A DNA stretch of 64,000 nucleotides from Phycisphaerae bacterium (GTDB taxonomy: Bacteria > Planctomycetota > Phycisphaerae > Sedimentisphaerales > Anaerohalosphaeraceae), in assembly GCA_012729675.1 (NCBI GenBank), contig JAAYCR010000050.1, positions 17,014-81,013 of the forward strand. The letters run 5' to 3'. The notes beneath the pieces are model-generated. The model made no database searches and was not told the DNA's origin. It saw nothing but the letters and a program-made list of their open reading frames with translations. This document shows, one piece after another, positions 15,785 through 23,781 of the stretch. Within the stretch, counting starts at the first letter, position 1; the number at the start of each line of letters is the position of its first letter. The translations under genes and the position numbers were made by a program.

Positions 15785-17758
15785 TTACTCGATCGGCCAG
15801 TCATCGGTGCGGAAGGACGAGGCCGGCAATCCCGCCGCGTTAAAGAGGTTGGGCTGTACCCAGTTTCGAAACGCATACCGCACGGCCACGGGGTTGGGTA
15901 CTTGGCTGCTGGACACGACAACCGAATCGCCCACGATGTCCGCCTTGGCCGGGACAAACTTCCGGTCAATACCGGAAATCTCAAAGGCAACCAACGGCCC
16001 GCCGCGCGACACCAGCCCTTCGCCGACGTGATCAAACGACAGCCGAATCGTATCGTGCTCGACCTTCATCGCCTTGTAAAGCGGGCCGGAAAAGACGACG
16101 CCGCGCTGATTGTAGGTCTTGCCCAGCGCCCACAGCGCCAGCCGCTTGCCGACATCGTGTTTGTTCCGCGGGTGAATATCGTTTTCATTGCCGATATCCA
16201 TCGTGACCGCCATCCCTACATTGGTCCCCGCCTTGAGCGTCAGCATCTGGGCCTCGCGCAGAAACGCCGAGTCTGGCGCATCGCTGCTATCATAGCGGTA
16301 GGGGGCGATCTGCACATAATAGAACGGAAAATCACCCTGTCCCCATCGTGTCCGCCAATCGGTGATCATTGCCGGAAACAGCGTGCGATACTGAAGCGAG
16401 CGACCGATATTGGATTCGCCCTGATACCAGATCGCCCCGGCAATCCGGAACGGAATCAGCGGATGGATCATTGCATTGTACAGCACCGTCGGCGTATTCT
16501 GATTCAACCGCCTGACGGTGGCCGGTTGCGGGACAGCGGGAACCGCTCCGCGGTGGCCAACCTTGTATTTCCACGTGTGAGCCACCGTTGCGCCGATGTT
16601 GCCATCTGCTCCCGGCGGACCGATACGCATATCGGTTTGCTCGCCGCCAAAACCGCCATCTCCGCCGGTATTGACGACGCGCACCGCGATCAGATTCGCT
16701 CCGACGCGCAGCGCCTCTGCGGGCACCCGATACGTCCGCGGCGTATTATGGCCAAGGGTTGTGCCGACTTTGATGCCGTTGACCCAGACCGTGTCGATAT
16801 CGTCAATCGGACCGAGATGCAATTCCAATTCGGCACGCGCCCATGACGGCGGAAGATTGGTTATCCGCCGAAACCATACAACGCCTTCGACGTTTTCCAG
16901 TTCGGTGCCGCTCCAGAGGCCTGGCAATGCCATCGTTTCCCAGTCGCTGTCGTCCAGCGCCGGGTTTTGCCAGTTCTCCTGTGCCCCGCGATCATACTCG
17001 GCAAATTGTTGCTCCCATTGGGCAATGTCGCGAGCGAGTTGTTCTCTGGCCGCCTGTTCATGTTGTTCTGGATATTCAATCCTATTAAGATCATCGTCAA
17101 AACTGCCGTGCGCCCGTAAGGCCGCAGCGCTGGCCCACGCCTCGGCCGGCGTTCCGCCCCAACTGGTGTTGATCAGGCCGATGGGCACATTGAGTTTTTC
17201 GTGCAGTTCGCGTCCAAAATAATACGCAACAGCGGAAAAATTCAGGGCGGTTTCCGGCGTACAGACCTGCCACTGCCCTTCGCAATCCGCCTGCGGCTCA
17301 ACGTCATACACCCGTTTGACGCTGAACAGACGGATTTGCGGATAGTCCGCCTCAGCGGCGGCCTGGCGGGCGTCCTCCGTCGCCAGCATCCTCAACGTCC
17401 ATTCCATGTTCGATTGTCCCGAACAGACCCACACCTCGCCAATCAAAATGTCGCTAAGGACGATCTCATTATTGCCCTGAATCGTCAGCGTATGCGGCCC
17501 GCCGGCGCGCGGCGTGTTGAGACGCACCTGCCAACGGCCTTCGGCGTCGGTCGTCGCGGTGGACCGGCCCAGCCACTGCCACGACCCCTTGACGGACACC
17601 CGTTCGCCCGGCTCGGCCCAGCCCCAGACCGTTACGTTGCTTCGCTGCTGCAAAACCATCCCATCGGCAAACACCGACGGCAATTTGACCTCCGCAACCG
17701 CCGTTGTTGCCAACCACAAGAATGCAACCAATGCTGTAACCGGATTCCGTGTCTTCAT
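15785..17758 (-). CDS. Sialate O-acetylesterase, secreted
   Basis: 657 aa; AGGAG 9 nt before the ATG. A signal peptide (ALVAFLWLATTAVA) is followed by an N-terminal beta domain (LPSVFADGMVLQQRSNVTVW), then the SGNH/SASA esterase core with nucleophile Ser in CSGQSNMEW near residue 113. A beta jelly-roll insert follows (about 270-400, ending with VRVVNTGGDGGFGG), and the catalytic Asp/His pair appears as NENDIHPRNKHDVG near residue 524. The enzyme removes acetyl groups from sialic acids or other acetylated glycans in the periplasm or outside. The 4-nt gap to mgtE shows the two genes converge. A YhcH gene upstream on the same strand supports sialic-acid or glycan use. Confidence 0.93.
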   Translation of the reverse strand: MKTRNPVTALVAFLWLATTAVAEVKLPSVFADGMVLQQRSNVTVWGWAEPGERVSVKGSWQWLGRSTATTDAEGRWQVRLNTPRAGGPHTLTIQGNNEIVLSDILIGEVWVCSGQSNMEWTLRMLATEDARQAAAEADYPQIRLFSVKRVYDVEPQADCEGQWQVCTPETALNFSAVAYYFGRELHEKLNVPIGLINTSWGGTPAEAWASAAALRAHGSFDDDLNRIEYPEQHEQAAREQLARDIAQWEQQFAEYDRGAQENWQNPALDDSDWETMALPGLWSGTELENVEGVVWFRRITNLPPSWARAELELHLGPIDDIDTVWVNGIKVGTTLGHNTPRTYRVPAEALRVGANLIAVRVVNTGGDGGFGGEQTDMRIGPPGADGNIGATVAHTWKYKVGHRGAVPAVPQPATVRRLNQNTPTVLYNAMIHPLIPFRIAGAIWYQGESNIGRSLQYRTLFPAMITDWRTRWGQGDFPFYYVQIAPYRYDSSDAPDSAFLREAQMLTLKAGTNVGMAVTMDIGNENDIHPRNKHDVGKRLALWALGKTYNQRGVVFSGPLYKAMKVEHDTIRLSFDHVGEGLVSRGGPLVAFEISGIDRKFVPAKADIVGDSVVVSSSQVPNPVAVRYAFRNWVQPNLFNAAGLPASSFRTDDWPIE

Positions 17759-17797
17759 TTTACCATTCTCCTATTTTGTGCCGTCTGTCAACATAAA

Positions 17798-17900
17798 CTT
17801 AAACCATGAAGCCCATGAAGAGCATGAAGAAAGAATTATGAATTCTTCATTATTCATTCTGTTTAAAAAACGGTCAAATCTGTGTTCATCTGTGTCAAGA
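17798..17900. repeat. Period-9/10 degenerate repeats
   Basis: CATGAAGCC/CATGAAGAG/CATGAAGAA units (about 17805-17831) and a pair of ATCTGTGTT/ATCTGTGTC units (about 17880-17898) fill the gap between the esterase and yhcH genes. The same CATGAAG unit recurs at about 24138-24175. No gene seen here. Confidence 0.6.
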
Positions 17901-17912
17901 AAAGAATCTGTT

Positions 17913-18371
17913 TTACTCCATCCGCACTTTGACGACGATTTTTTTGACGGCACAGGGCGCTTCCAGCATCCGGCACGGCATGTGCGGTTCGTTGGGCCAG
18001 AAGATCGCAAACCGCCCCGGCGTCAACACGGCCTTGCTGTAGTGCGGCGGCGGGGCATAAAACGCGATGTCCCTGTCCCCGTCATACCCCTCGACCTGGG
18101 TCAACCCCTCCAGTGGCGCAAAACCGATGAACTCGGTCCCGCTGACCACCGTTTGAATATCGAGGTATTTGTGATGAATCTCAAATTTTCCTTCGTCGGC
18201 GGGTTGGGTCTCGTATTCATCCACCACAAAAAAGATATCATCCCCCTGCACCACATTCCGCCCAACCGGCGATTGAAGCACCTGCTCTTCATTCAGCAGC
18301 GCAAGGCCAATCGCAATCCGCTCACCCAGCCCCCCATACAGCAACGCACTGTCAATCTGATCCAGTATCAT
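17913..18371 (-). CDS. YhcH/YjgK/YiaL family protein (DUF386)
   Basis: 152 aa cupin-like protein, full family length. Family hallmarks: a start region with LNEEQVLQSPVGRNVVQG, the metal-ligand stretch FEIHHKYLDIQTVVSGTE, and FAIFWPNEPHMPCRM, including conserved His residues. E. coli homologues (NanQ/YhcH) lie in the sialic-acid operon and act on sugar anomerisation; YiaL is tied to other sugars. Being next to a sialate O-acetylesterase favours a sialic-acid or related sugar role, but no nanA/nanE/nanK is in the window. ATG at 18371; no strong SD. Confidence 0.9.
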   Translation of the reverse strand: MILDQIDSALLYGGLGERIAIGLALLNEEQVLQSPVGRNVVQGDDIFFVVDEYETQPADEGKFEIHHKYLDIQTVVSGTEFIGFAPLEGLTQVEGYDGDRDIAFYAPPPHYSKAVLTPGRFAIFWPNEPHMPCRMLEAPCAVKKIVVKVRME

Positions 18372-18377
18372 ATATCG

Positions 18378-18959
18378 TCATTCTATCAAAAATAATATGT
18401 GAAAGGCTTGTTTGCTATTAGGGTCATATATTATGTATTCTGACGTGCTATCTGATTTTAAGTGATACACTTCAGTCTTGTCGAGGTTTTCAATATTGAG
18501 CCATTTGTCCTTACGAAAGTTTTCCTCCTCATAAGGATCGAATTCATGCTTTTCATAACCCTTTTCGATGACAATCTTACCAAGATCGGCTTTGTCTATC
18601 TCGAATTTAATATAGCTTGGAACATCAAAAGCACCTTTAAGCCATCTTGAGCGAATAATCTTGACCGATGATGGCGGTGGATTGGCAAGTAATATTCTGA
18701 ATCGCAACCAACCCGGAGGCTGGAATAATAACCCGACAATTCCGATGGTCAAAAAGATACTAACTAACACAGCCGTCAGGTCAATTCTTGCAGCGTTCCC
18801 TTTGACAAACAGCTTAATAAGCCCGCTACAAAAGAAAAAAAGAGGAATTCCGATAACGACAGCCACTATCATTCCAAAAAAAGGACCTAAGCAGGGATCT
18901 TTGAATACGAATCCACTGACGATTCCAGCCAAGATGATATATCTGTAACGTTTTTTCAT
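18378..18959 (-). CDS. Hypothetical membrane protein with C-terminal soluble domain
   Basis: 193 aa. Three N-terminal hydrophobic stretches (YIILAGIVSGFVF; FFGMIVAVVIGIPLFFF; LTAVLVSIFLTIGIVGLLF) cover the first about 85 residues. A soluble alpha/beta part follows (VKIIRSRWLKGAFDVPSYIK; KIVIEKGYEKHEFDPYEEEN). Base composition is AT-richer than yhcH, which starts 7 nt downstream on the same strand. The short gap would allow co-transcription, but no functional link is seen. No family recognised. Confidence 0.6.
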   Translation of the reverse strand: MKKRYRYIILAGIVSGFVFKDPCLGPFFGMIVAVVIGIPLFFFCSGLIKLFVKGNAARIDLTAVLVSIFLTIGIVGLLFQPPGWLRFRILLANPPPSSVKIIRSRWLKGAFDVPSYIKFEIDKADLGKIVIEKGYEKHEFDPYEEENFRKDKWLNIENLDKTEVYHLKSDSTSEYIIYDPNSKQAFHILFLIE

Positions 18960-19009
18960 AAGAACAAAGCCCTGCTCTTGTGCTTACACACACGACGCTG
19001 CTGGTTGTT

Positions 19010-19206
19010 GATCGCACCGAAGGTGCAGCATAATTCAGCCCAGGGCAACGCCCTGGGTGTCAGGTTCCCAAATTACCTCTCGCTCTGAAAGGGCAACATC
19101 GCCATTCTCTTTCTATATTGCCCTTACAGGGCGTTTGGTATTTCACTATGTCACTGACCCCAGCCCGTTGGGCTGGGCTAAGCTATTTTGGCCTTTCAGG
19201 CTGCTT
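19010..19206. repeat. Palindromic repeat island B
   Basis: Several GC-rich hairpins in about 200 nt: CCCAGGGC-AAC-GCCCTGGG at 19039-19057, GCCCTTACAGGGC near 19122-19134, and CCCAGCCC-GTT-GGGCTGGG at 19159-19177 followed by CTAAGCTATTTTGGCCTTTC. The last unit occurs again, reverse-complemented, at 30791-30832. The 18960-19281 gap holds no gene. Confidence 0.75.
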
Positions 19207-19281
19207 GACATTATCGCACTAATCGAGCAGCTTTCGTCGCCCCACTAATATTTTTAATCTCTGTGTTCTTGTATATTGAAT

Positions 19282-19602
19282 TCAGTTATGGTTTACGATA
19301 GTATTACTCCTGAAGTTAGCGTAGGTTCGGCTCGCGGAGCGGAGCCCCGCGTAAAGCGGAGCGCAGCGAGCCGAACCGGTGCCAACGGGCCGCGAGAGAT
19401 CGATCGTGTCAGGGTCCCCAAGGCCGTCACAGAGCGGGATCCTCGCGGCGCTGGTGGTATCAACCCGAACCGCCTCCGACGCATTGTCCTCGACCTCTGT
19501 CCGAGCCGGCGCCGTCTGCGTTTCCGCAGGCATCCCCCTGTCCCCCTCACATCCGGCCAACACCAGCACACACCAGATAATAACTGCTGCACATCGCTTC
19601 AT
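19282..19602 (-). pseudogene. Putative lipoprotein gene truncated by a palindromic element
   Basis: The ATG at 19602 opens MKRCAAVIIWCVLVLAGCEG, a lipoprotein signal with lipobox LAGC. About 60 residues of Ala/Thr/Asp-rich sequence follow (ETQTAPARTEVEDNASEAVR). The frame then runs into a long hairpin with 12-bp perfect arms (GGTTCGGCTCGC at 19324-19335 and its complement at 19366-19377) and stops soon after. The hairpin-encoded tail (GSARCAPLYAGLRSASRT) is arginine/serine-rich and unlike the rest, so the original 3' part seems replaced or lost. It could still yield a short lipoprotein. Confidence 0.5.
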
Positions 19603-19648
19603 CGTTCTCAATCCAAAATCAATATCGTTATTATATCACAGCAACAAC

Positions 19649-19698
19649 TTTAACCTTTAACCTCTGGTTTTAGCTTTTGGATTTTCAGCTTTAACTTT
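19649..19698. repeat. 50-nt direct repeat, left copy
   Basis: Identical over 50 nt to 20329-20378. It is built from 7-nt units (TTTAACC, TTTAACC, TCTGGTT, TTAGCTT, TTGGATT, TTCAGCT, TTAACTT). The two copies bracket the nucleotidyltransferase gene pair. Confidence 0.9.
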
Positions 19699-19714
19699 TC
19701 GTACACATCTTCAA

Positions 19715-20170
19715 CTATTCCCCGTTTTTCTCATCTAATTTCTCCAGCAATCGCACGTCCTCAAGATCGACCGCTCGTTTGCAGGCGCGTTTTGAGGCAA
19801 TCAAGTCTTCTTTGCATAAAATGAAAAAATCCTGCCCCTGATAATTTATCGTTTCGCGTCTGAGCCATGCGTCGTTAAAGGTAATTCCGGGCGTCGAGGT
19901 CTGAACATCGATTCTGACTTTATCGTTGAAAACCGTGATCTCATGCGACACAACATCGTCGGGATCCGTCAGCGTGGCTGTGCCGAAACCGGCTTCAACC
20001 AGGGCTTTCAAAAGCTTTTTGGCGTTGTCGGCCGATGCCTCAATCAGGATGTCCAGATCAAAGGTAACGCGCGGGACGCCATAAAGTACCGAGGCGACGC
20101 CGCCGATCACCATATATTTGACCTCATTTCGCTGAAAGGATTTGAATACGTCCTGCAATCGGTTCAACAT
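19715..20170 (-). CDS. Nucleotidyltransferase-like protein (DUF6036/AbiEii-type)
   Basis: 151 aa. The start of a minimal nucleotidyltransferase fold is visible: VKYMVIGGVASVLYGVPRVT with the G-G-x-A-x-x-x-x-G pattern, then the metal-binding pair in FDLDILIEAS (D-x-D, about residues 38-40), and a later acidic strand VRIDVQT. These features fit DUF6036/AbiEii-like NTases used as toxins in toxin-antitoxin and abortive-infection modules. It overlaps by 47 nt the end of a 66-aa gene upstream on the same strand, the usual pairing for such modules. Toxicity is inference; many solo DUF6036 proteins are uncharacterised. Confidence 0.8.
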   Translation of the reverse strand: MLNRLQDVFKSFQRNEVKYMVIGGVASVLYGVPRVTFDLDILIEASADNAKKLLKALVEAGFGTATLTDPDDVVSHEITVFNDKVRIDVQTSTPGITFNDAWLRRETINYQGQDFFILCKEDLIASKRACKRAVDLEDVRLLEKLDEKNGE

Positions 20171-20324
20171 GTTTTTTCTCTTTCAGTTCGGGGTGAACAG
20201 ACAGCGCCAGTTCGGTAAACTCGCAGAAAACGTCCATCCGCTCGGCCATGGACAGGGATTGAAACCAGCGGGCTTTGGCCTCAATGGTCTCCTGTTGTCT
20301 ATCGTGTTCTACGGTCGGTATCAT
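20124..20324 (-). CDS. Small partner protein of the nucleotidyltransferase
   Basis: 66 aa, ATG at 20324, overlapping the NTase start by 47 nt. Highly helical, charged sequence (ETIEAKARWFQSLSMAERMD; ELALSVHPELKEKKHVEPIA) ending in GRIQILSAK. Small proteins of this type are commonly encoded directly upstream of DUF6036-like NTases, so an antitoxin or regulatory role is plausible but unproven. The SD is weak because the region just upstream is the heptamer direct repeat. Confidence 0.65.
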   Translation of the reverse strand: MIPTVEHDRQQETIEAKARWFQSLSMAERMDVFCEFTELALSVHPELKEKKHVEPIAGRIQILSAK

Positions 20325-20328
20325 CCGT

Positions 20329-20378
20329 TTTAACCTTTAACCTCTGGTTTTAGCTTTTGGATTTTCAGCTTTAACTTT
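20329..20378. repeat. 50-nt direct repeat, right copy
   Basis: Exact match to 19649-19698, 680 nt apart. It lies between the end of glyS and the small gene of the NTase pair, so the two repeats exactly flank the two-gene module. Confidence 0.9.
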
Positions 20379-20380
20379 CC

Positions 20381-21859
20381 TTACAGGTCCAGTTTTTCAC
20401 GCAAAAAGCTCTTGATCTGATCAATCGCCACGCGGCACTGCACCATACTGTCACGTTCACGGACGGTCACGGTTCCATCCTCTTTGGTCTGCCCGTCAAT
20501 GGTCATACAATACGGCGTGCCGGCCTCATCCTGTCGGCGGTAGCGCCGCCCGACGGCGCCTTTCTCGTCATAGAAGCAGTTGAAATGCTTCTTGAGGTCG
20601 TCATACAATTTCCGCCCGATCTCCGGCAGGCCGTCCTTCTTGACCAGCGGAAAGATCGCCGCCTTGATCGGCGCCAGATGCGGATGAAACCGCAGCACAT
20701 TCCGCACCTCGCCGTTGACCTCATCCTCATCATACGCATCGACCAAAAACGCCAGCGTGCTGCGATCCACACCCGCCGACGGCTCAATCACGTACGCCAC
20801 ATACCGCTCGCGGGTCTCTTCCTCAAAATACGCCAACGGCCCCTTGACATAATCCGGGTCTTCATCCCGCAGCGTAATCTTGCTCAAATCGCCCTTCTGC
20901 TCGAACCAGTCGTTCATCGTCCGCATTCCCCGCTGATGCTGCCGGAGGTCGTAGTCCGTCCGGTTGGCGATACCTTCCAGCTCCTGCCAATCGCCCGACC
21001 CGAACGGGAACTTGTACTCCACATCCACGCACGCCTTGGCATAATGCGCCAGCTCGTCCGGGTCGTGATCGCGAAACCGCAGGTTCTCTTTCTTGATCCC
21101 CAGATTCAGGTACCAGTTGAACCGCTGCTCTTTCCAGTGATTGTACCAGTTGTCATCCGTCCCCGGCTTGCAGAAAAACTCAAGCTCCGCCTGCTCGAAC
21201 TCCCGCGTGCGGAAGATAAACGCCTTGGTCGTCACCTCGTTGCGGAACGACTTGCCGATCTGGGCGATTCCAAACGGAATCTTGACGCGGGAGGAGTCCA
21301 GCACGTTGCGGAAGTTGGCAAAAATCCCCTGCGCCGTCTCCGGCCGCAAATACAGCGTCATCGTATCGTCGGCATTGGCCCCCATCTGCGTCTCAAACAT
21401 CAGCCGAAACGCCATCGGCTTGGAAAACTGCCCCACCGTCCCGCACGCCGGGCACACCTTGCCGCCCAGGTTGTGCTCCTTGCCCGCCTCGACCTCAATA
21501 TCCACATGCTCGGTATGCTCGGCCGCGGCCGGCTTGTCGCTCTCGGCCAGATGATCGACTCGTGTCCGCGTGTTGCACTTCTTGCATACCGTCACCAAAT
21601 CGGCAAACTTATCCGCATGGCCGGAGGACTTCCACACCATCGGGTGCATCAAAATCGAGCAGTCCAGCCCCACCACATCGTCACGCATCTGCACGACCGC
21701 CTTCCACCATGCCGCCCGCACGTTGCGCTTCAACTCCGCCCCCAGCGGGCCGTAATCATAACACGACGCCAATCCGCCGTAAATTTCGCTCGATTGAAAG
21801 ATAAACCCCCGCCGCTTGCACAGCGACACAATGTCGTCCAGCTTGGTCAATTTTGCCAT
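20381..21859 (-). CDS. glyS: Glycine-tRNA ligase (dimeric, alpha2 type)
   Basis: 492 aa class II aminoacyl-tRNA synthetase charging tRNA-Gly in the cytoplasm. The N-terminus LCKRRGFIFQSSEIYGGLAS with YDYGPLGAELKRNV is motif 1 of the GRS1/alpha2 type (archaeal/eukaryotic/Gram-positive style), not the alpha2beta2 GlyQS type. A zinc-binding insertion is visible (CKKCNTRTRVDHL and CPACGTVGQ). Motif 2 is FRNEVTTKAFIFRTREFEQ and motif 3 includes GVDRSTLAFLVDAY. The C-terminal anticodon-binding domain begins near LRFHPHLAPIKAAIF. ATG at 21859. All expected parts are present. Confidence 0.97.
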   Translation of the reverse strand: MAKLTKLDDIVSLCKRRGFIFQSSEIYGGLASCYDYGPLGAELKRNVRAAWWKAVVQMRDDVVGLDCSILMHPMVWKSSGHADKFADLVTVCKKCNTRTRVDHLAESDKPAAAEHTEHVDIEVEAGKEHNLGGKVCPACGTVGQFSKPMAFRLMFETQMGANADDTMTLYLRPETAQGIFANFRNVLDSSRVKIPFGIAQIGKSFRNEVTTKAFIFRTREFEQAELEFFCKPGTDDNWYNHWKEQRFNWYLNLGIKKENLRFRDHDPDELAHYAKACVDVEYKFPFGSGDWQELEGIANRTDYDLRQHQRGMRTMNDWFEQKGDLSKITLRDEDPDYVKGPLAYFEEETRERYVAYVIEPSAGVDRSTLAFLVDAYDEDEVNGEVRNVLRFHPHLAPIKAAIFPLVKKDGLPEIGRKLYDDLKKHFNCFYDEKGAVGRRYRRQDEAGTPYCMTIDGQTKEDGTVTVRERDSMVQCRVAIDQIKSFLREKLDL

Positions 21860-22045
21860 AACCGCTTCCCAGTCAAAAGGTTAAGTTTTGTTCCGCAACC
21901 CGCTAAAAACCCTTAGTATAGCCGTTATTATAAAAATTACAACCCCTGAAACCCCTTTAACGTCGCTGTCAACATGTTTGAGAATTTTTTCTGGCCGTGT
22001 TGATTTGGAATATTGTGTGATAATCCTGCATTTTGAGCCCGCAGG

Positions 22046-22217
22046 GCGACATCGTGTAGCCACGGGCGTAAGCCCGTGGTAAATAGGGCAGCCATCCCCC
22101 TCTTTTAGCCCGCGCAGCGGGCGATATGGGCCTTTCATACCGCCCGCTGCGCGGGCTTGGAGAAGCGTGTATCGGCTTGTTATCCCCGCCCTTACGGGCG
22201 GGGCTACACGATAACGC
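22046..22217. repeat. Cloverleaf-like palindromic island C
   Basis: An outer stem ATCGTGTAGCC (22051-22061) pairs with GGCTACACGAT (22202-22212), extended by GCG/CGC after a 2-nt mismatch. It encloses three hairpins: CCACGGGC-GTAA-GCCCGTGG (22060-22079), a 16-bp arm pair GCCCGCGCAGCGGGCG/complement (22108-22123 with 22141-22156), and CCCCGCCC-TTAC-GGGCGGGG (22184-22203). The 21860-22300 gap holds no gene. The symmetric design looks like a dispersed repeat or structured RNA rather than chance. Confidence 0.8.
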
Positions 22218-22300
22218 CTCTTACAGAGGCTCTCGAAAAAAGCTTGCCAGAAAATATTCTCACACACGTCAACGGTCAACGGATACACAAAACTTTCCGG

Positions 22301-22328
22301 TTGACACCACGCCGCAATCGGGTATATT
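22301..22328 (+). promoter_or_regulatory. Promoter of the fluoride-riboswitch/antiporter transcript
   Basis: TTGACA (22301-22306) and TATATT (22323-22328) with a 16-nt spacer; GGG directly precedes the -10. Transcription would begin about 22334-22336, right at the 5' edge of the riboswitch aptamer. Confidence 0.75.
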
Positions 22329-22330
22329 AA

Positions 22331-22411
22331 TTGGCGGGGATGGGGTTCCCCGTATAACCGCCGCTGTGGCTGATGACTCCTGCCGAACTGCAAGGAATGT
22401 CTGTCAGGAGT
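22331..22411 (+). promoter_or_regulatory. Fluoride riboswitch (crcB motif) with RBS-sequestering platform
   Basis: The segment at 22334-22384 has the hallmarks of the crcB/fluoride aptamer: GGGGATGGGGTTCCCC, a GTATAACCGCC joining region, a P3-like GCTGTGGC, and the conserved TGATGACTCCT 3' end. Downstream, CAGGAGT (22405-22411), which contains the Shine-Dalgarno of the antiporter gene, is complementary to ACTCCTG (22376-22382) at the aptamer 3' edge. Alternative pairing would hide the ribosome site when fluoride is absent. In known biology, fluoride binding switches on fluoride exporters (crcB, ericF) and sometimes Na+/H+ antiporters. The base pairing and motif are seen; ligand response is inferred. 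Confidence 0.88.
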
Positions 22412-22415
22412 TGCG

Positions 22416-23612
22416 ATGAGCCTGAATGGAGTGATTTTGTTGATTTTGGTCGGCGGGTATGCGGCGGGCAAGCTGTTTTCGGCCCTGCGGCTGCCGAGTG
22501 TGCTGGGGATGACGCTTTGGGGTATCGGTATATCCCTGTTTTTCCGCGACGCCTACCCGCCTGTGCTCGACGAGCTTTCCTCGTTCCTGCGTTCCACCGC
22601 CCTGATCATCATTCTGCTCCGCGCCGGCCTGGGCATCCACAAAAAGACCCTGCAAAAGGTCGGCAAAACGGCCCTGCTGATGGCCTTTGTGCCGTGCCTT
22701 TTCGAAGGACTGGCGCTGACGGGGTTGTTCTATTGGCTGACCCCCTTCGACCTGCTGACCAGCGGCCTGACGGGGTTTTTGCTGGCGGCGGTCTCGCCGG
22801 CGGTGGTCGTGCCCTCGATGCTGGAGCTGAAAGAAAACGGCCTCGGCCGGCAAAACGACGTGCCGACGATCATCCTGGCCGGGGCGTCGCTGGACGATAT
22901 TTTCTCCATCACGATATTTCTGGTCTTCCTGAACCTGCTGCGCGGCGAAAGCGTCAGCGCCGCCCACGCCGTCCTGTCCATCCCCGTCTCGGCCATCCTG
23001 GGCATCATCCCCGGCATCGTATTGGGACTGATTTTGGCGCGGTATTTCAACGCCCATTACGAAAAGGTGCGGGCAACCGAAAAGACGCTCCTGCTGCTGG
23101 CCTCATCGATCTTTCTCTTGCAGGTCGGCGACTGGCTGCACACTGCCGCCCTCTTGGGCGTGATGACGGTCGGCTTTATCCTGCTGGAAAAGGCCGAGCG
23201 GGCCGCGCACGAACTGGCCTACAACCTCAACAAGATGTGGGTCTTTGCCGAAATCATCCTGTTTGTGCTGGTCGGGATGGCCGTCGATGTGCGGGTAGCG
23301 ATGGAAGCCGGGCCAAAGGGCGCGGCCCTGATCCTGCTGGGGCTTCTCGCCCGCTCGACAGGCGTCTATCTGGCCACGGCCTTCTCGACCCTGACCTATA
23401 AAGAACGCCTCTTCTGTATGATCGCCTACACCCCCAAGGCCACCGTCCAGGCCGCGATGGGTGCGGTGGCGCTGTCCTTCGGCCTGCCCTATGGAAAGGA
23501 AGTCCTTGCATACGCAGTACTTGCAATTCTGATCACTGCCCCGCTGGGCCTGATCGGCATCCGCCTGTCCGCCAAGCATCTTCTCAAGACAGGCGACATC
23601 GCTTTCCACTAA
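22416..23612 (+). CDS. Cation/proton antiporter under fluoride riboswitch control
   Basis: 398 aa, 11-13 membrane helices, CPA-superfamily fold. Key site GASLDDIFSITIF near residue 158 has the paired Asp of CPA2/NhaP-type antiporters, and LPSVLGMTLWGIGIS plus AAVSPAVVVPSMLE are typical of the first helical half. It ends shortly after the last helix with no TrkA domain. The SD CAGGAG sits inside the riboswitch expression platform. Fluoride riboswitches are known upstream of Na+/H+ antiporters, where they probably help counter proton load from HF entry or move F- directly. Which ion this one moves is unknown. Confidence 0.93.
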   Translation: MSLNGVILLILVGGYAAGKLFSALRLPSVLGMTLWGIGISLFFRDAYPPVLDELSSFLRSTALIIILLRAGLGIHKKTLQKVGKTALLMAFVPCLFEGLALTGLFYWLTPFDLLTSGLTGFLLAAVSPAVVVPSMLELKENGLGRQNDVPTIILAGASLDDIFSITIFLVFLNLLRGESVSAAHAVLSIPVSAILGIIPGIVLGLILARYFNAHYEKVRATEKTLLLLASSIFLLQVGDWLHTAALLGVMTVGFILLEKAERAAHELAYNLNKMWVFAEIILFVLVGMAVDVRVAMEAGPKGAALILLGLLARSTGVYLATAFSTLTYKERLFCMIAYTPKATVQAAMGAVALSFGLPYGKEVLAYAVLAILITAPLGLIGIRLSAKHLLKTGDIAFH

Positions 23613-23707
23613 CGCCGAAAATAACGGATAATGACCGCCGCGGCACGTTCGTATCTCGTTTTCGCTACGTCACTTAGAAGAAATTGGCAAAAAATCTTAT
23701 TTTTTAC

Positions 23708-23766
23708 TTGACATAGCATAGTTTGTGTTACATAATATGCGAAGTAAGCTATATATGACAACATAT
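23708..23766 (+). promoter_or_regulatory. padR promoter and palindromic operator
   Basis: TTGACA (23708-23713) and CATAAT (23731-23736) with 17-nt spacing. A palindrome TATATG-ACAA-CATATA at 23752-23767 lies just after the start point and before the padR SD. ATGT/ACAT-type palindromes are the usual PadR sites, so self-repression is likely (inference). Confidence 0.6.
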
Positions 23767-23781
23767 ACTGGAGAATCGACA

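Noticed and set aside
22373..23401. 342-aa alternative frame over the antiporter gene
   Set aside because: Arg/Pro/Gly-rich shadow of the antiporter gene in another frame, starting inside the riboswitch.
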